NCBI GenBank assembly: GCA_026126065.1
Contig: JAHCJY010000003.1
Span: forward strand, 62,001-126,000
Source of the DNA: Bauldia sp.
GTDB taxonomy: Bacteria; Pseudomonadota; Alphaproteobacteria; Rhizobiales; Kaistiaceae
Reading direction: 5' to 3'
Length of the DNA: 64,000 nt
The notes under the pieces were generated by a model that worked only from the letters and a program-made list of their open reading frames with translations, ran no database searches and was not told the DNA's origin. The first letter of the stretch is position 1. Each line of letters opens with the position of its first letter. The position numbers and the translations under genes are program-made. Of the stretch, positions 18,997 through 27,941 are shown piece after piece.

Positions 18997-20265
18997 GTGG
19001 CTTTGCGCCAGAATGCATCTTGGTCGGCGCGGGGGCTCGCAACGTTCGGCACGCTCATCGCGGGTCTGCTCCTCCTTGCCGCCTGCAACGCGCGCGAGTT
19101 CACCTTCACGGGCCCGCCGCCGGCGATCCCGACCGGCGCTCCCGTCACCGGCGAAGTGCTTGGCACCGGCACGATCCGCGTCGCGCTGCTCGTGCCGCTG
19201 TCGGCCAACGGTAACGCTGCCGAGGCCGCGCAGAACATCCGCAACGCCGCCCAGCTGGCGCTGCGGGAATTCTCGAACGCCAACATCCAGATCCTCGTGA
19301 AGGACGACCTCGGCACCCCCGAGGGCGCGCGTGCCGCCGCCACCGAAGCCATCAGCCAGGGCGCGGAGCTGATTCTCGGTCCGTTGTTCGCCGCGTCCGT
19401 GTCGGCCGCCGCCGAAGTGGCGCGGCCGCAAGGCATCCCGATGATCGCTTTCTCGACCGACGTCTCGGTCGCGACCGCCGGTGTGTACCTTTTGTCGTTC
19501 CTGCCGCGGAACGACGTGCAGCGGATCATCCCGTACGCGGCCCGGAACGGCTACACCAACATCGCCGCGCTCCTGCCCGACAACGCCTACGGTACGCTCG
19601 CCGAGGCGGCCCTTCGCGAGATCGCGACAGCGTCCGGCATCCGCATCGTCGCCGTCCAGCGCTACGCGCTCGACCGCTCGGCCATGCAACCTGCCGCGGA
19701 GGCGATCGCCGACCTCGTCATTGCCGGCCAGGCGGACGCTGTCTTCATGCCCGATGGTGGCGACGCCGTGCCGTTCCTCGCCCAGATCATGGCGGCCAAG
19801 GGCATCCGCCCGGGCCAGATCCAGTTCCTCGGCAGCGGCCAGTGGAACGACGACCGGATCCGCACCGAGACGGCGCTTGCCGGGGGATGGTACCCCGGCC
19901 CGGACCTTGGCGGGTTCCGTACCTTCTCGTCGCGCTACTCGGCCGCCTTCGGCACGACGCCGTTTGCCACCGCGACGCTCGGCTACGACGCCACGATCCT
20001 CGCCGCCGGCCTTGCAGCGAACTTCGGCCCCGCCCGCTTCGCCCCCGCGACGATCACCAATCCCAACGGGTTCCGTGGCATCGACGGCGCCTTCCGGTTC
20101 CTGTCCAGCGGCCTGAACCAGCGGGCGCTGGCGATCTACGAGATCGACCGGAGCGGCACGGAACGGGTTGTGGACCCTGCGCCGGCCGGCTTCGCCGGGG
20201 TAGCCGCCGCATCGCCGGCGACCACCACGCCGGCGGCAGGTCCGCTCGCGGGGCTGTTCCAGTAG
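18997..20265 (+). CDS. LpoA-like lipoprotein (penicillin-binding protein activator)
   Basis: 422 residues. The GTG start is preceded by ggaagaggag. The N-terminus is a lipoprotein signal with lipobox LLAAC (about residues 27-31), so the mature protein is lipid-anchored. The body is a type I periplasmic binding fold: IRVALLVPLSANGNAAEAAQNIRNAAQLALREF, LILGPLFAASVSAAAEVA, MIAFSTD, and YDATILAAGLA. In gammaproteobacteria LpoA activates PBP1a; alphaproteobacterial homologues lie beside rsmI as here, but an activating role has not been shown in this sequence. It is divergent from rsmI-yraN-gshB. A TTG two codons later is an alternative start. Confidence 0.88.
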   Translation: MALRQNASWSARGLATFGTLIAGLLLLAACNAREFTFTGPPPAIPTGAPVTGEVLGTGTIRVALLVPLSANGNAAEAAQNIRNAAQLALREFSNANIQILVKDDLGTPEGARAAATEAISQGAELILGPLFAASVSAAAEVARPQGIPMIAFSTDVSVATAGVYLLSFLPRNDVQRIIPYAARNGYTNIAALLPDNAYGTLAEAALREIATASGIRIVAVQRYALDRSAMQPAAEAIADLVIAGQADAVFMPDGGDAVPFLAQIMAAKGIRPGQIQFLGSGQWNDDRIRTETALAGGWYPGPDLGGFRTFSSRYSAAFGTTPFATATLGYDATILAAGLAANFGPARFAPATITNPNGFRGIDGAFRFLSSGLNQRALAIYEIDRSGTERVVDPAPAGFAGVAAASPATTTPAAGPLAGLFQ

Positions 20266-20403
20266 AATCTCCTGCGCGGGCGGCTGACCTGCGCGGCGGC
20301 GGGCGGCGGCCGTTCGGTCACGTCGACGGAAATGGCCGCCGATGTCGCCTACAGTCTCAGTTCGTCCAGGCCGCCCGGCATCGCGCGACCTGGGCGAACC
20401 CGA

Positions 20404-21834
20404 CTAGTACCGGTAGTGGTCCGGCTTGAACGGGCCCTGCTCGGGGATGCCGAGATAGGACGACTGCTTGTTGCTGAGCTTTGTCAGCTTCACGCCGATC
20501 TTGGCGAGGTGGAGGAAGGCGACGCGCTCGTCGAGATGCTTCGGCAGCACGTAGACCTTCTTCTCGTAGCGGTCGCCGTGCGCCCAGAGCTCGATCTGCG
20601 CCAGCGTCTGGTTGGTGAATGAGTTCGACATCACGAAGCTCGGATGGCCCATGGCGTTGCCGAGATTCACGAGGCGCCCTTCGGACAGCAGGATGATGCG
20701 CTTGCCGTCGGGGAACTCGATCTCGTCCACCTGCGGCTTCACGTTCGACCACTTGTAGTTCTTGAGCGCCGCGACCTGGATCTCGCTGTCGAAGTGGCCG
20801 ATGTTGCACACGATCGCCCGGTCCTTCATCGCCCGCATGTGCTCGATGGTGATGACGTCGACATTGCCCGTCGCCGTCACGAAGATGTCGGCGCGCGGGG
20901 CGGCGTCCTCCATCGTGACGACCTCGTAGCCTTCCATCGCCGCCTGGAGGGCGCAGATCGGATCGATCTCCGACACCATCACCCGGCAGCCGGCCTGACG
21001 CAGCGAAGCGGCCGAGCCCTTGCCGACATCGCCATAGCCGGCGACCATGGCGACCTTGCCGGCCATCATGACGTCGGTGCCGCGGCGGATGCCGTCGACC
21101 AGGCTCTCGCGGCAGCCATAGAGGTTGTCGAATTTCGACTTGGTGACCGAATCGTTGACGTTGATCGCCGGGAAGAGGAGCGTTCCCTTCTTCTGCATTT
21201 CGTAGAGCCGCTTGACGCCGGTCGTGGTCTCCTCGGTCACGCCCTTGATCGAGGCGGCCACGCGCGCGAACCAGCCGGGACGCTCGGCGAGCGTGCGGCG
21301 GATGAGGGCGAAGAAGACCTCCTCCTCCTCGTTCTCGTGCTTGTCGAGGAAGGCGGTGTCGCCCTGTTCGGCGCGAAGGCCGTAATGGACGAACAGCGTG
21401 GCGTCGCCGCCGTCGTCGAGGATCATGTTCGGGAGGCCGCCATCGGCCCAGTCGAACAGGCGGCGGGTGTAGTCCCAGTATTCCTTCAGCGTCTCGCCCT
21501 TGATGGCGAACACCGGTGTGCCGGCGGCCGCGATCGCGGCGGCGGCGTGATCCTGGGTCGAGTAGATGTTGCACGACACCCAGCGGACATCGGCGCCGAG
21601 CGCCTTCAGCGTCTCGATCAGCACCGCCGTCTGGATCGTCATGTGGAGCGAGCCGGCGATGCGGGCGCCCTTCAGCGGCTGCGACGGGCCGTACTCCTCG
21701 CGCACCGCCATGAGGCCGGGCATCTCGGTCTCGGCGATGTCGATCTCCTTGCGGCCCCAGGGGGCGAGGCCGATGTCCTTGACGATGTAGTCAGGGCCTT
21801 CGTGCTGGGTCTTGACGGTTGCGACCGATGTCAT
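20404..21834 (-). CDS. ahcY: Adenosylhomocysteinase
   Basis: 476 residues. It hydrolyses S-adenosylhomocysteine to adenosine and homocysteine and so relieves product inhibition of methyltransferases. Landmarks are [35 protein letters not shown], the NAD-binding [13 protein letters not shown], the catalytic region [15 protein letters not shown] and the C-terminal PDHYRY. The ATG chosen follows a short leader with a hairpin at 21852-21887. It lies divergent from chvI; in many rhizobia ahcY is found beside the same chvI-chvG-hprK-PTS group. No SAH or SAM riboswitch was recognised in the leader. Confidence 0.97.
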   Translation of the reverse strand: MTSVATVKTQHEGPDYIVKDIGLAPWGRKEIDIAETEMPGLMAVREEYGPSQPLKGARIAGSLHMTIQTAVLIETLKALGADVRWVSCNIYSTQDHAAAAIAAAGTPVFAIKGETLKEYWDYTRRLFDWADGGLPNMILDDGGDATLFVHYGLRAEQGDTAFLDKHENEEEEVFFALIRRTLAERPGWFARVAASIKGVTEETTTGVKRLYEMQKKGTLLFPAINVNDSVTKSKFDNLYGCRESLVDGIRRGTDVMMAGKVAMVAGYGDVGKGSAASLRQAGCRVMVSEIDPICALQAAMEGYEVVTMEDAAPRADIFVTATGNVDVITIEHMRAMKDRAIVCNIGHFDSEIQVAALKNYKWSNVKPQVDEIEFPDGKRIILLSEGRLVNLGNAMGHPSFVMSNSFTNQTLAQIELWAHGDRYEKKVYVLPKHLDERVAFLHLAKIGVKLTKLSNKQSSYLGIPEQGPFKPDHYRY

Positions 21835-21851
21835 GGGGGAGGCTCTCCAAT

Positions 21852-21887
21852 GAGCGGGAGCCGCCGGACGGCGGATCAACGGCGCTC
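21852..21887 (-). promoter_or_regulatory. Structured ahcY leader (nested stem)
   Basis: The outer arms gagcg (21852-21856) and cgctc (21883-21887) enclose an inner CCGCC/GGCGG stem. The hairpin starts 18 bases upstream of the ahcY ATG. It could influence translation. It does not match any riboswitch class I can recognise, so the functional claim is weak. Confidence 0.35.
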
Positions 21888-22162
21888 GCAAGGGGTCAGA
21901 TTGGCGCGGAACATAGCGATGCCCCGGCGGACGGGCAACCTGCGCCGGAAGACAGGCTGACGCCACGCTCTCATCGGGGCCGGTGCCGAGGCTATTGCCA
22001 AAGTATCGCCGAAGTCTCGCGGCATCGCGGCGCGTGACATGGCGGGCCCGGGCCGCACTTGCGCTGCTGCGGTCTTGCTGCAATGACACAATTTCGCGCC
22101 GTTTCTCACGGCAAAGCCATATGGCTGCGGCATGGGCCGCGCGCGGAGGAGAATCGCCCACC

Positions 22163-22870
22163 ATGCCGACAATCGCCCTGGTCGATGACGACAGGAACAT
22201 CCTTGCGTCGGTTTCGATCGCACTGGAATCGGAAGGATACCGCGTCGTCACCTACACGGACGGCATGTCGGCGATCGACGGTTTCGGCGGCACCAGCCCC
22301 GACCTTGCGATCCTCGACATCAAGATGCCCCGCATGGACGGAATGGAGCTGCTGCGCCGGCTCCGGCAGAAATCGGACATCCCGGTCATCTTCCTGACCT
22401 CCAAGGACGACGAGATCGACGAACTGTTCGGCCTCAAGATGGGCGCGGACGACTTCATCAAGAAGCCGTTCTCGCAGCGCCTCCTCGTCGAGCGGGTGAA
22501 GGCCGTGCTCCGCCGCGCCGCCCACCGCGACCAGGCCGGTACGCCGGCCAAGGCGACCGAAGCGTCGCGGCTCCTCGACCGGGGCGCGCTGTCGATGGAC
22601 CCGGAGCGCCACACCTGCACCTGGAACGGCCTGCCGGTGACCCTGACGGTCACCGAGTTCCTCATCCTCTACGCCCTCGCGCAGCGTCCCGGCGTGGTGA
22701 AGAGCCGCAACGCGCTGATGGACGCGGCCTATGACGATCAGGTCTATGTCGACGACCGGACGATCGACAGCCACATCAAGCGCCTGCGCAAGAAGTTCAA
22801 GGCCGTCGACGACGACTTCGACATGATCGAGACGCTCTACGGGGTCGGCTATCGCTTCAAGGAAGCCTGA
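22163..22870 (+). CDS. chvI: ChvI-type response regulator
   Basis: 235 residues. OmpR-family regulator: the receiver has the acidic pocket IALVDDD (4-10), phospho-acceptor Asp52 in [13 protein letters not shown], Thr in FLTSKDDE and the conserved Lys in DDFIKKPF. The winged-helix domain ends [37 protein letters not shown]. With ChvG it forms the acid- and envelope-responsive system of rhizobia. The ATG follows gcggaggag. It is 35 bp upstream of chvG and transcribed with it; ahcY is divergent upstream. Confidence 0.95.
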   Translation: MPTIALVDDDRNILASVSIALESEGYRVVTYTDGMSAIDGFGGTSPDLAILDIKMPRMDGMELLRRLRQKSDIPVIFLTSKDDEIDELFGLKMGADDFIKKPFSQRLLVERVKAVLRRAAHRDQAGTPAKATEASRLLDRGALSMDPERHTCTWNGLPVTLTVTEFLILYALAQRPGVVKSRNALMDAAYDDQVYVDDRTIDSHIKRLRKKFKAVDDDFDMIETLYGVGYRFKEA

Positions 22871-22905
22871 TCGCGCGCGACGGGGCGCGGGGGTATGATC
22901 GAGAA

Positions 22906-24684
22906 ATGGCGGTCGGATTTGACAGCGGGCAGCTGACGGACGGCGGCGCGGGAACGCGCAGCCGCTGGGCCGCGGTGCTCGTCCCGATCCGGTTCGTCTG
23001 GCGCATCGTCACGTTCGGCGGCTTCTCGAGCCTCACCCGCCGCATCGTCCTTCTCAACCTCGTCGCCCTCGGCGCCCTGGTCACGGGCATCCTCGTCCTC
23101 AACCAGTCCCGCGACAGCCTCATCGGCGCCAAGATCCAGAGCCTGACGACGCAGGGCTATCTGATTGCGCAGGCGATCTCGGCGTCCGCCACGATCGACC
23201 TGGCGCCCACCGTGCCGCGCCTCGACCCGAACCTCATGCTCGACCTCGAGGCGGGCGGGGCGGCGATGGACGTGTTCCAGCGGCCGATCGTCGGGCTCGA
23301 CTTCCCGATCGACCCCGAGCAGGCGCAGATCATCTTCAACTATCTTGCGGTCGAGAACGGGCCGCGGCTCCGCATCTACCAGACGGACGGCTCGCTCCTC
23401 CTCGATTCGGACAACCTCCGCATCGCCCGCTACGACCTGCCGCCGATCGGCGCGGGCGAGCCAGGCTTCTTCGAGCAGATCTGGAACGGCATCACCGCCT
23501 GGTTCCGCCGAAGCGACCTGCCGCTCTACGTCGAGGCCGCCGGCAACGCCTCCGCCTATCCGGAAGTCGCGACCGCGATCACGGGCCAGTCCGATACGGT
23601 GACCCGCGTCACCTCGGACGGCCAGCTGATCGTCTCGGTCGCGGTGCCGATCAGCGGCTACGCGTCCGTCCAGGGTGCGCTTCTCCTCACCACCCAGCCG
23701 GGCGACATCGATGCGGTCATGCGCGGGGAGCGGAACGCGATCCTGCGCGTGTTCGCGGTCGCCGCACTCGTGTCCGTCATCCTTTCCTTCCTGCTCGCCG
23801 GCACGATCGCAGCGCCCCTCCGCCGCCTCGCCGCCGCCGCCGACAGCGTGCGGGCCGGCGTGAAGTCGCGGCCGGAGATCCCCGATTTCAGCCGCCGCGG
23901 CGACGAGGTAGGCCATCTCAGCCAGGCGCTCCGCGACATGACGACGGCGCTCTACAACCGCATCGACGCGATCGAGAGTTTTGCCGCGGACGTCGCGCAC
24001 GAGCTCAAGAACCCGCTCACCTCGCTCCGCAGCGCGGTCGAGACGATGCCACTGGCCAAGACCGCGGAATCCCAAAAACGTCTCTCCGGGATCATCCAGC
24101 ATGACGTGCGGCGCCTCGACCGCCTCATCTCCGACATCGCCGACGCCTCGCGGCTCGACGCCGAGCTGGCGCGGCGGGATTCGGAGGCGGTCAGCATAAC
24201 CCGCCTCCTCGACACGATCGTCGCGATCGCCAACGACACGTCGAAGCCCGGCCAGCCGACCTTCGTCCTCGTGGTCGAGGACAGCGACGACGCCGGGGCC
24301 TTCACGGTGATGGGCCACGACACAAGGCTCGGCCAGGTGTTCACGAACCTTCTCGACAACGCCCGCTCCTTCTCGCCCTCGGGCACGGTCGTGACCGTCA
24401 TGGCGCGGCGGGACGGCGATACCGTCGAGGTGGTGGTCGAGGACGAGGGGCCGGGGATCAATGCGGACAATGTCGACCGCATCTTCGAGCGCTTCTACAC
24501 CGACCGTCCCGACGGCGAATCCTTCGGCCAGAATTCCGGGCTCGGCCTTTCGATCTCGAAGCAGATCGTCGAGGCCCACAAGGGCCGCATCTGGGCGGAG
24601 AACATCCTGAGGCACGGCGTGGCCGGCCATCCGGCAGGGATCGCCGGCGCGCGGTTCGTCGTCCGCCTTCCCGGCGCGGCGTGA
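22906..24684 (+). CDS. chvG: ChvG-type sensor histidine kinase
   Basis: 592 residues. It has two membrane segments (about 45-66 and 276-300) that bound a periplasmic sensor domain of about 210 residues. A HAMP domain (APLRRLAAAADSVRAGVK) and a HisKA domain with phospho-His365 (DVAHELKNPLTSLRSAVE) follow. The ATPase core has NLLDNARSFSP, DEGPGI, FERFYTD and GLGLSISKQIVE. Related ChvG/ExoS kinases respond to acid and envelope stress and control exopolysaccharide and virulence genes. Its stop overlaps hprK (ATGA), coupling sensor and PTS-kinase expression. Confidence 0.94.
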   Translation: MAVGFDSGQLTDGGAGTRSRWAAVLVPIRFVWRIVTFGGFSSLTRRIVLLNLVALGALVTGILVLNQSRDSLIGAKIQSLTTQGYLIAQAISASATIDLAPTVPRLDPNLMLDLEAGGAAMDVFQRPIVGLDFPIDPEQAQIIFNYLAVENGPRLRIYQTDGSLLLDSDNLRIARYDLPPIGAGEPGFFEQIWNGITAWFRRSDLPLYVEAAGNASAYPEVATAITGQSDTVTRVTSDGQLIVSVAVPISGYASVQGALLLTTQPGDIDAVMRGERNAILRVFAVAALVSVILSFLLAGTIAAPLRRLAAAADSVRAGVKSRPEIPDFSRRGDEVGHLSQALRDMTTALYNRIDAIESFAADVAHELKNPLTSLRSAVETMPLAKTAESQKRLSGIIQHDVRRLDRLISDIADASRLDAELARRDSEAVSITRLLDTIVAIANDTSKPGQPTFVLVVEDSDDAGAFTVMGHDTRLGQVFTNLLDNARSFSPSGTVVTVMARRDGDTVEVVVEDEGPGINADNVDRIFERFYTDRPDGESFGQNSGLGLSISKQIVEAHKGRIWAENILRHGVAGHPAGIAGARFVVRLPGAA

Positions 24685-25139
24685 CCGGCTCCGCCGGGAC
24701 CGTCCACGCCGGCGCGGTCCGGGTCGGACGGCATGGCGTGCTCGTCCTCGGCGCGCCCGGCAGCGGCAAGTCGAGCCTCATCCTCGCCCTGATCGAGGAC
24801 CCCCGCCAGGACGCTGTCCTGGTGGCGGACGACCGCGTGGTCCTCGCCGCCGGCACCGGCCTCCTCGCCCGAGCGCCCGAGACGATCGCCGGCCTCATCG
24901 AAGTGCGTGGCGTCGGGGTCGTCCGCCGCCCCTATCTGGCGGAAGCGCGGATCGACCTTGCCGTCGAACTGCGTCCGATCGGCGATTGCCCGCGCCTTCC
25001 GGCGGCGGCCGATCTCGAAGTGGTGCTGGCCGGGGTCACGCTGCCGCGCCTCATCCTGCCGTCCGGATGCCACGATGCGTCGCTCCGGGTCCGGGTCGCC
25101 CTTGGCGAGTGGCTGCCGTCAGCTGCGGCCCCTGCGTGA
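24681..25139 (+). CDS. hprK: HPr kinase/phosphorylase, short alphaproteobacterial form
   Basis: 152 residues, about half of the Firmicutes enzyme, because the N-terminal domain is absent. The P-loop GAPGSGKSSL spans 24-33, DDRVVL follows in the middle, and GVGVVRRPYL corresponds to the HPr/K signature region. It overlaps chvG by four bases, and the PTS proteins lie downstream. Short forms are known in alphaproteobacteria and phosphorylate HPr on serine, linking ChvGI to the regulatory PTS. Activity of this copy is inferred from the intact P-loop and context. Confidence 0.88.
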   Translation: MTGSAGTVHAGAVRVGRHGVLVLGAPGSGKSSLILALIEDPRQDAVLVADDRVVLAAGTGLLARAPETIAGLIEVRGVGVVRRPYLAEARIDLAVELRPIGDCPRLPAAADLEVVLAGVTLPRLILPSGCHDASLRVRVALGEWLPSAAAPA

Positions 25140-25257
25140 ACCCGCGACTCCGCCAGCCCTTGCGTTGGCGGGCCGATGAGCCGACATTACGGCCCCATCG
25201 CAGCAGGGTGGGCTCCCGCCCGCGGCGTGGTCGCCGCCGAGGTCATCTCCAAGAGAC

Positions 25258-25659
25258 ATGATCGGACTCGTACTCGTCACTCACGGCCATCTGGCCGATG
25301 AGTTCCGCTCCGCCCTCGAACACGTTGTCGGCCCGCAGAGCCAGATCGAGACCATCTCGATCGGGCCCGAGGACAACATGGAGACGCGCCGGTCGGATAT
25401 TGTCGCGGCCATCGAGCGCGTCGATACAGGCAGCGGCGCGATCGTGCTGACCGATATGTTCGGCGGCACGCCGTGCAACCTTGCCATCTCCGTCATGCAG
25501 TCGAGCCGCGTGGAGGTGATCGCCGGCATGAACCTGCCGATGCTGATCAAGCTCGCCCGCATTCGCGAGGAGACGCCGCTGTCGGAGGCGATCAACCTCG
25601 CCTACGAGGCGGGCCGGAAATACATCAACGTCGCCAGCCAGGTCCTCGCCGGGCAATGA
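25258..25659 (+). CDS. PTS EIIA component of the mannose family
   Basis: 133 residues. The phosphorylated residue is His9 in MIGLVLVTHGHLADEF. TDMFGGTPCNLAIS and MNLPMLIKLARIR are family hallmarks. Alone, without EIIB/C/D partners nearby, it is a regulatory rather than transport component, as in the nitrogen-related or carbon-sensing PTS of alphaproteobacteria. The gene starts 118 bp after hprK and overlaps HPr by four bases. EI (ptsP/ptsI) is not in the window. Confidence 0.93.
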   Translation: MIGLVLVTHGHLADEFRSALEHVVGPQSQIETISIGPEDNMETRRSDIVAAIERVDTGSGAIVLTDMFGGTPCNLAISVMQSSRVEVIAGMNLPMLIKLARIREETPLSEAINLAYEAGRKYINVASQVLAGQ

Positions 25660-25946
25660 CGGGTGACGACGGGCGGCCGCTCATTCGCGACCTCACGATC
25701 GTCAATAAGCGCGGCCTGCACGCCCGCGCCTCGGCCAAGTTCGTGCAGACGGCGGAAAAGTTCGACGCCTATGTCACCGTCCTCAAGGACGGGCACTCGA
25801 TCGGCGCCGGCTCGATCATGGGCCTCATGATGCTCGCCGCCGCCCCCGGCACGGTGATCCGCCTCGTCGCCAGCGGCCGCGAGGCCCGCCCGGCGCTCGA
25901 CGCGCTCGAAGCCCTCGTCGCCGACAGGTTCGGCGAGGAGGAGTAG
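25656..25946 (+). CDS. Phosphocarrier protein HPr
   Basis: 96 residues. HPr receives phosphate from enzyme I on His22 (RGLHARASAKF). The HprK target region AGSIMGLMMLAA places the regulatory Ser at about residue 53. The ATG overlaps the EIIA stop (ATGA), so the two are co-translated. The N-terminus is a few residues longer than classical HPr, which is common in the class. It ends the chvI-chvG-hprK-EIIA-HPr unit. Downstream begins a gene-free stretch leading into the accessory island. Confidence 0.94.
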   Translation: MTGDDGRPLIRDLTIVNKRGLHARASAKFVQTAEKFDAYVTVLKDGHSIGAGSIMGLMMLAAAPGTVIRLVASGREARPALDALEALVADRFGEEE

Positions 25947-26493
25947 CTTCTCCGCAACCCCGGGGGGACAGGTCGCTTGCCGGACGGTTGCATCCCAAGC
26001 CGCGGCGCGCGACCGCACTGGAGGCTATCGTTCTCGAATTCTGTCGCTGTCTCACCCGCGATTTTTTTTATGCGGTCGGCGACGCTGTTGGCGGGCCTCC
26101 GGTGACCGGCGAGGTACGCGCCGTCGACCTCGATAGCCCGAAAGCTGAAGGCCGACCTTTCTCTGAGGCGACGGCTTCACGGGGTGTGTGTGCCAGAACG
26201 AAGGCCGTCTTGTGCTGGCGTTCGAGGTCGCGGCTCAGTTGGAGCACTACGAGCCCTTGGCGCTGTCGGAGAAGGTCACGACTGCCAAAGAGTAGTCGCG
26301 AATGGGGCCCTTGCGGTTCTCGAGGATCGTGCCGGACGTGACGCTGCAATGGTTTCTGCACGCGCCGCATTTCCAGACCGGACGCGTGCCAAGCGCGGTG
26401 ACGCGGAGGCGGCTGCAGCGTGGGCCTTGCGCGCCTTGTCAAGCTGAAATGCACTGGATACGATGATTCCGACACCGAATCGGATGACTCCGT
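25947..26493. other. 547-bp gene-poor stretch between HPr and the accessory island
   Basis: No gene can be supported. A run of eight T (about 26064-26071) and several short frames are present. One frame near 26180-26295 reads QNEGRLVLAFEVAAQLEHYE and closes at a TAG; another near 26300-26450 reads FSRIVPDVTLQWFLHA. They look more coding-like than random GC-rich frames but lack a start and a family, so they may be decayed remnants. No tRNA, att-like repeat or insertion sequence end was seen. Confidence 0.4.
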
Positions 26494-26727
26494 ATGGCGA
26501 GCATAACCCGGGATTGGCAATCGCAGGTTAAAGGCATCCTCAAGGCGGAACTCAAGCGACGGAATCTTAGCTATGCCGACCTGGCCGAGCGGCTGGGCGC
26601 CCTTGGCGTTAAGGACAACGAACGCAATATCTCCAACAAGATATCACGTGGTACCTTCTCTGCCGCCTTCTTGGTGCAATGTTTGGAAGCGATTGGTGCA
26701 CGAACGATCCATCTCGATGATACATAG
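26494..26727 (+). CDS. Small HTH-like protein (DUF6471-like)
   Basis: 77 residues. The sequence WQSQVKGILKAELKRRNLSYADLAERLGALG followed by NERNISNKISRGTFSAAFLVQCLEAIGA matches what I know of DUF6471 proteins. These have a small XRE-like helical domain with the characteristic NKISRGxFSAxF turn. It could be a DNA-binding regulator of the downstream genes, but this is inferred. The next gene begins 86 bp downstream on the same strand. Composition is less GC-rich than the core genes, consistent with acquired DNA. Confidence 0.7.
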   Translation: MASITRDWQSQVKGILKAELKRRNLSYADLAERLGALGVKDNERNISNKISRGTFSAAFLVQCLEAIGARTIHLDDT

Positions 26728-26813
26728 GCGTCGGTGCGAAGCTCGCGGCCTCGCGGCGGCTCTCTGTCGCGACGACCGGACGGCTCCGCGAGGGAAATGG
26801 CGTCGGGGGTCGA

Positions 26814-27608
26814 ATGTCAGTGGCTGACGATCTGTTTCCCGCTTCGCCACGGGTCATATACGCACGCGCGCCGCTGACCGAAGTGGTCTGCCAGTTGCGG
26901 TTTCCTCCGATCCTACGGATCGAGGCCGGCCCGCCAGCGGATTTCCAGGATCGCATCCGAGCGACCTTCCCTCTTTTGGAACGCGCCACCCAACAAACCA
27001 ACCTCGTCGACGGCCTGCCGGCAGACCTCGCACGACTGCTGAACGTTCCAGGGGCCGGCTCCAGCTATGTCTTCAAGACTGAAGATCAGAAGCATACTAT
27101 TACATTGGCGCCAGAGTGGCTAGCGCTAACAACAACAGAATATCAGCGCTGGGAAGGCTTTAGAAGCCTCCTTATCCCGCCTTTGCAAGCTCTTATCGAA
27201 ATATACAAGCCAAGTTTCTTCAGTCGAATTGGATTACGATATCAGAACTCTATACACAAACCTTCGATGGAACTGGATACCCATCGCTGGGCCGAATTGT
27301 TAATCCCCGAGGTGCTTGGGGCGCTTGTTTTGCCCCAGTTCGAATCCAATATCATGGAGATCAGGAAGCGAATTAGATGCCGTCTGCCCGATGGTAGTGG
27401 ATCCGTGTTTATTCAGCACGGCTTCGGTGGTGATGGCGGACGTGATAAAGACACGTACCTCCTTGACTTTGACTTCTATGCCGACAAAACCGAGGTCCAA
27501 CATGCCGTCTCAGTTCTTGACGACTTCCATACCAGAGCCGGAAGAGCATTTCGGTGGTGCATCACTCCGACGCTTCACGAAAGACTTGGGCCACAGCAAT
27601 TGGACTAG
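26814..27608 (+). CDS. TIGR04255-like protein of unknown function
   Basis: 264 residues. The N-terminus reads FPASPRVIYARAPLTEVVCQLRFPPILRIEA, which I recognise as the signature opening of the TIGR04255 family. The middle contains ITLAPEWLALTTTEYQRW and FFSRIGLRYQNSI, also typical. No membrane segment is visible. The family is scattered among bacteria, usually in accessory regions, and its biochemical function is unknown. Local GC (about 47-50% in lines counted by hand) is far below the approximately 70% of flanking core genes, and codon use includes rare AT-ending codons. It probably forms a unit with the following small gene. Confidence 0.75.
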   Translation: MSVADDLFPASPRVIYARAPLTEVVCQLRFPPILRIEAGPPADFQDRIRATFPLLERATQQTNLVDGLPADLARLLNVPGAGSSYVFKTEDQKHTITLAPEWLALTTTEYQRWEGFRSLLIPPLQALIEIYKPSFFSRIGLRYQNSIHKPSMELDTHRWAELLIPEVLGALVLPQFESNIMEIRKRIRCRLPDGSGSVFIQHGFGGDGGRDKDTYLLDFDFYADKTEVQHAVSVLDDFHTRAGRAFRWCITPTLHERLGPQQLD

Positions 27609-27627
27609 CTTTCCGGGGACGATCGAG

Positions 27628-27927
27628 ATGCTTACGATCGACCACGGGCCACACGGTTCCGCTCACTTCCGCACGACGGTCGAGGTGACCGGCGACACGA
27701 TCGCGTACATGCCATTCTCAGCGATGCAACGCCTTGTCTGTCTCTATTTCCTGGGACGAATGGACGAGAGCGCCTTAGATGAAGCCTGCGTCACGTTGCG
27801 TGAGCTCTATAGTCATCAGGAAGAGCGCCTGAAGGCCGATATCGATGCGCCGCGCGATTTCCATCGCTTGGCTGCGAAGCCTGCACTGCGAACAATCGAA
27901 CGGCAGCCATTCTATATCAGCGACTAG
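27628..27927 (+). CDS. Small unknown protein coupled to the TIGR04255-like gene
   Basis: 99 residues from an ATG with a good ribosome site (ggggac, seven bases upstream), 19 bp after the preceding stop. Longer in-frame starts exist (27502) but would overlap the previous gene by over 100 bp. The sequence (AYMPFSAMQRLVCLYFLGRMDESALDEACVTLRELYSHQEERL) is largely helical, followed by KPALRTIERQPFYISD. No family is recognised. Position and composition tie it to the TIGR04255-like gene. Confidence 0.6.
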   Translation: MLTIDHGPHGSAHFRTTVEVTGDTIAYMPFSAMQRLVCLYFLGRMDESALDEACVTLRELYSHQEERLKADIDAPRDFHRLAAKPALRTIERQPFYISD

Positions 27928-27941
27928 AATTTTGGATATGC

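Noticed and set aside
21835-21960. Possible SAH riboswitch before ahcY
   Set aside because: Only a simple nested hairpin is visible; the conserved core bases of the SAH riboswitch were not found.
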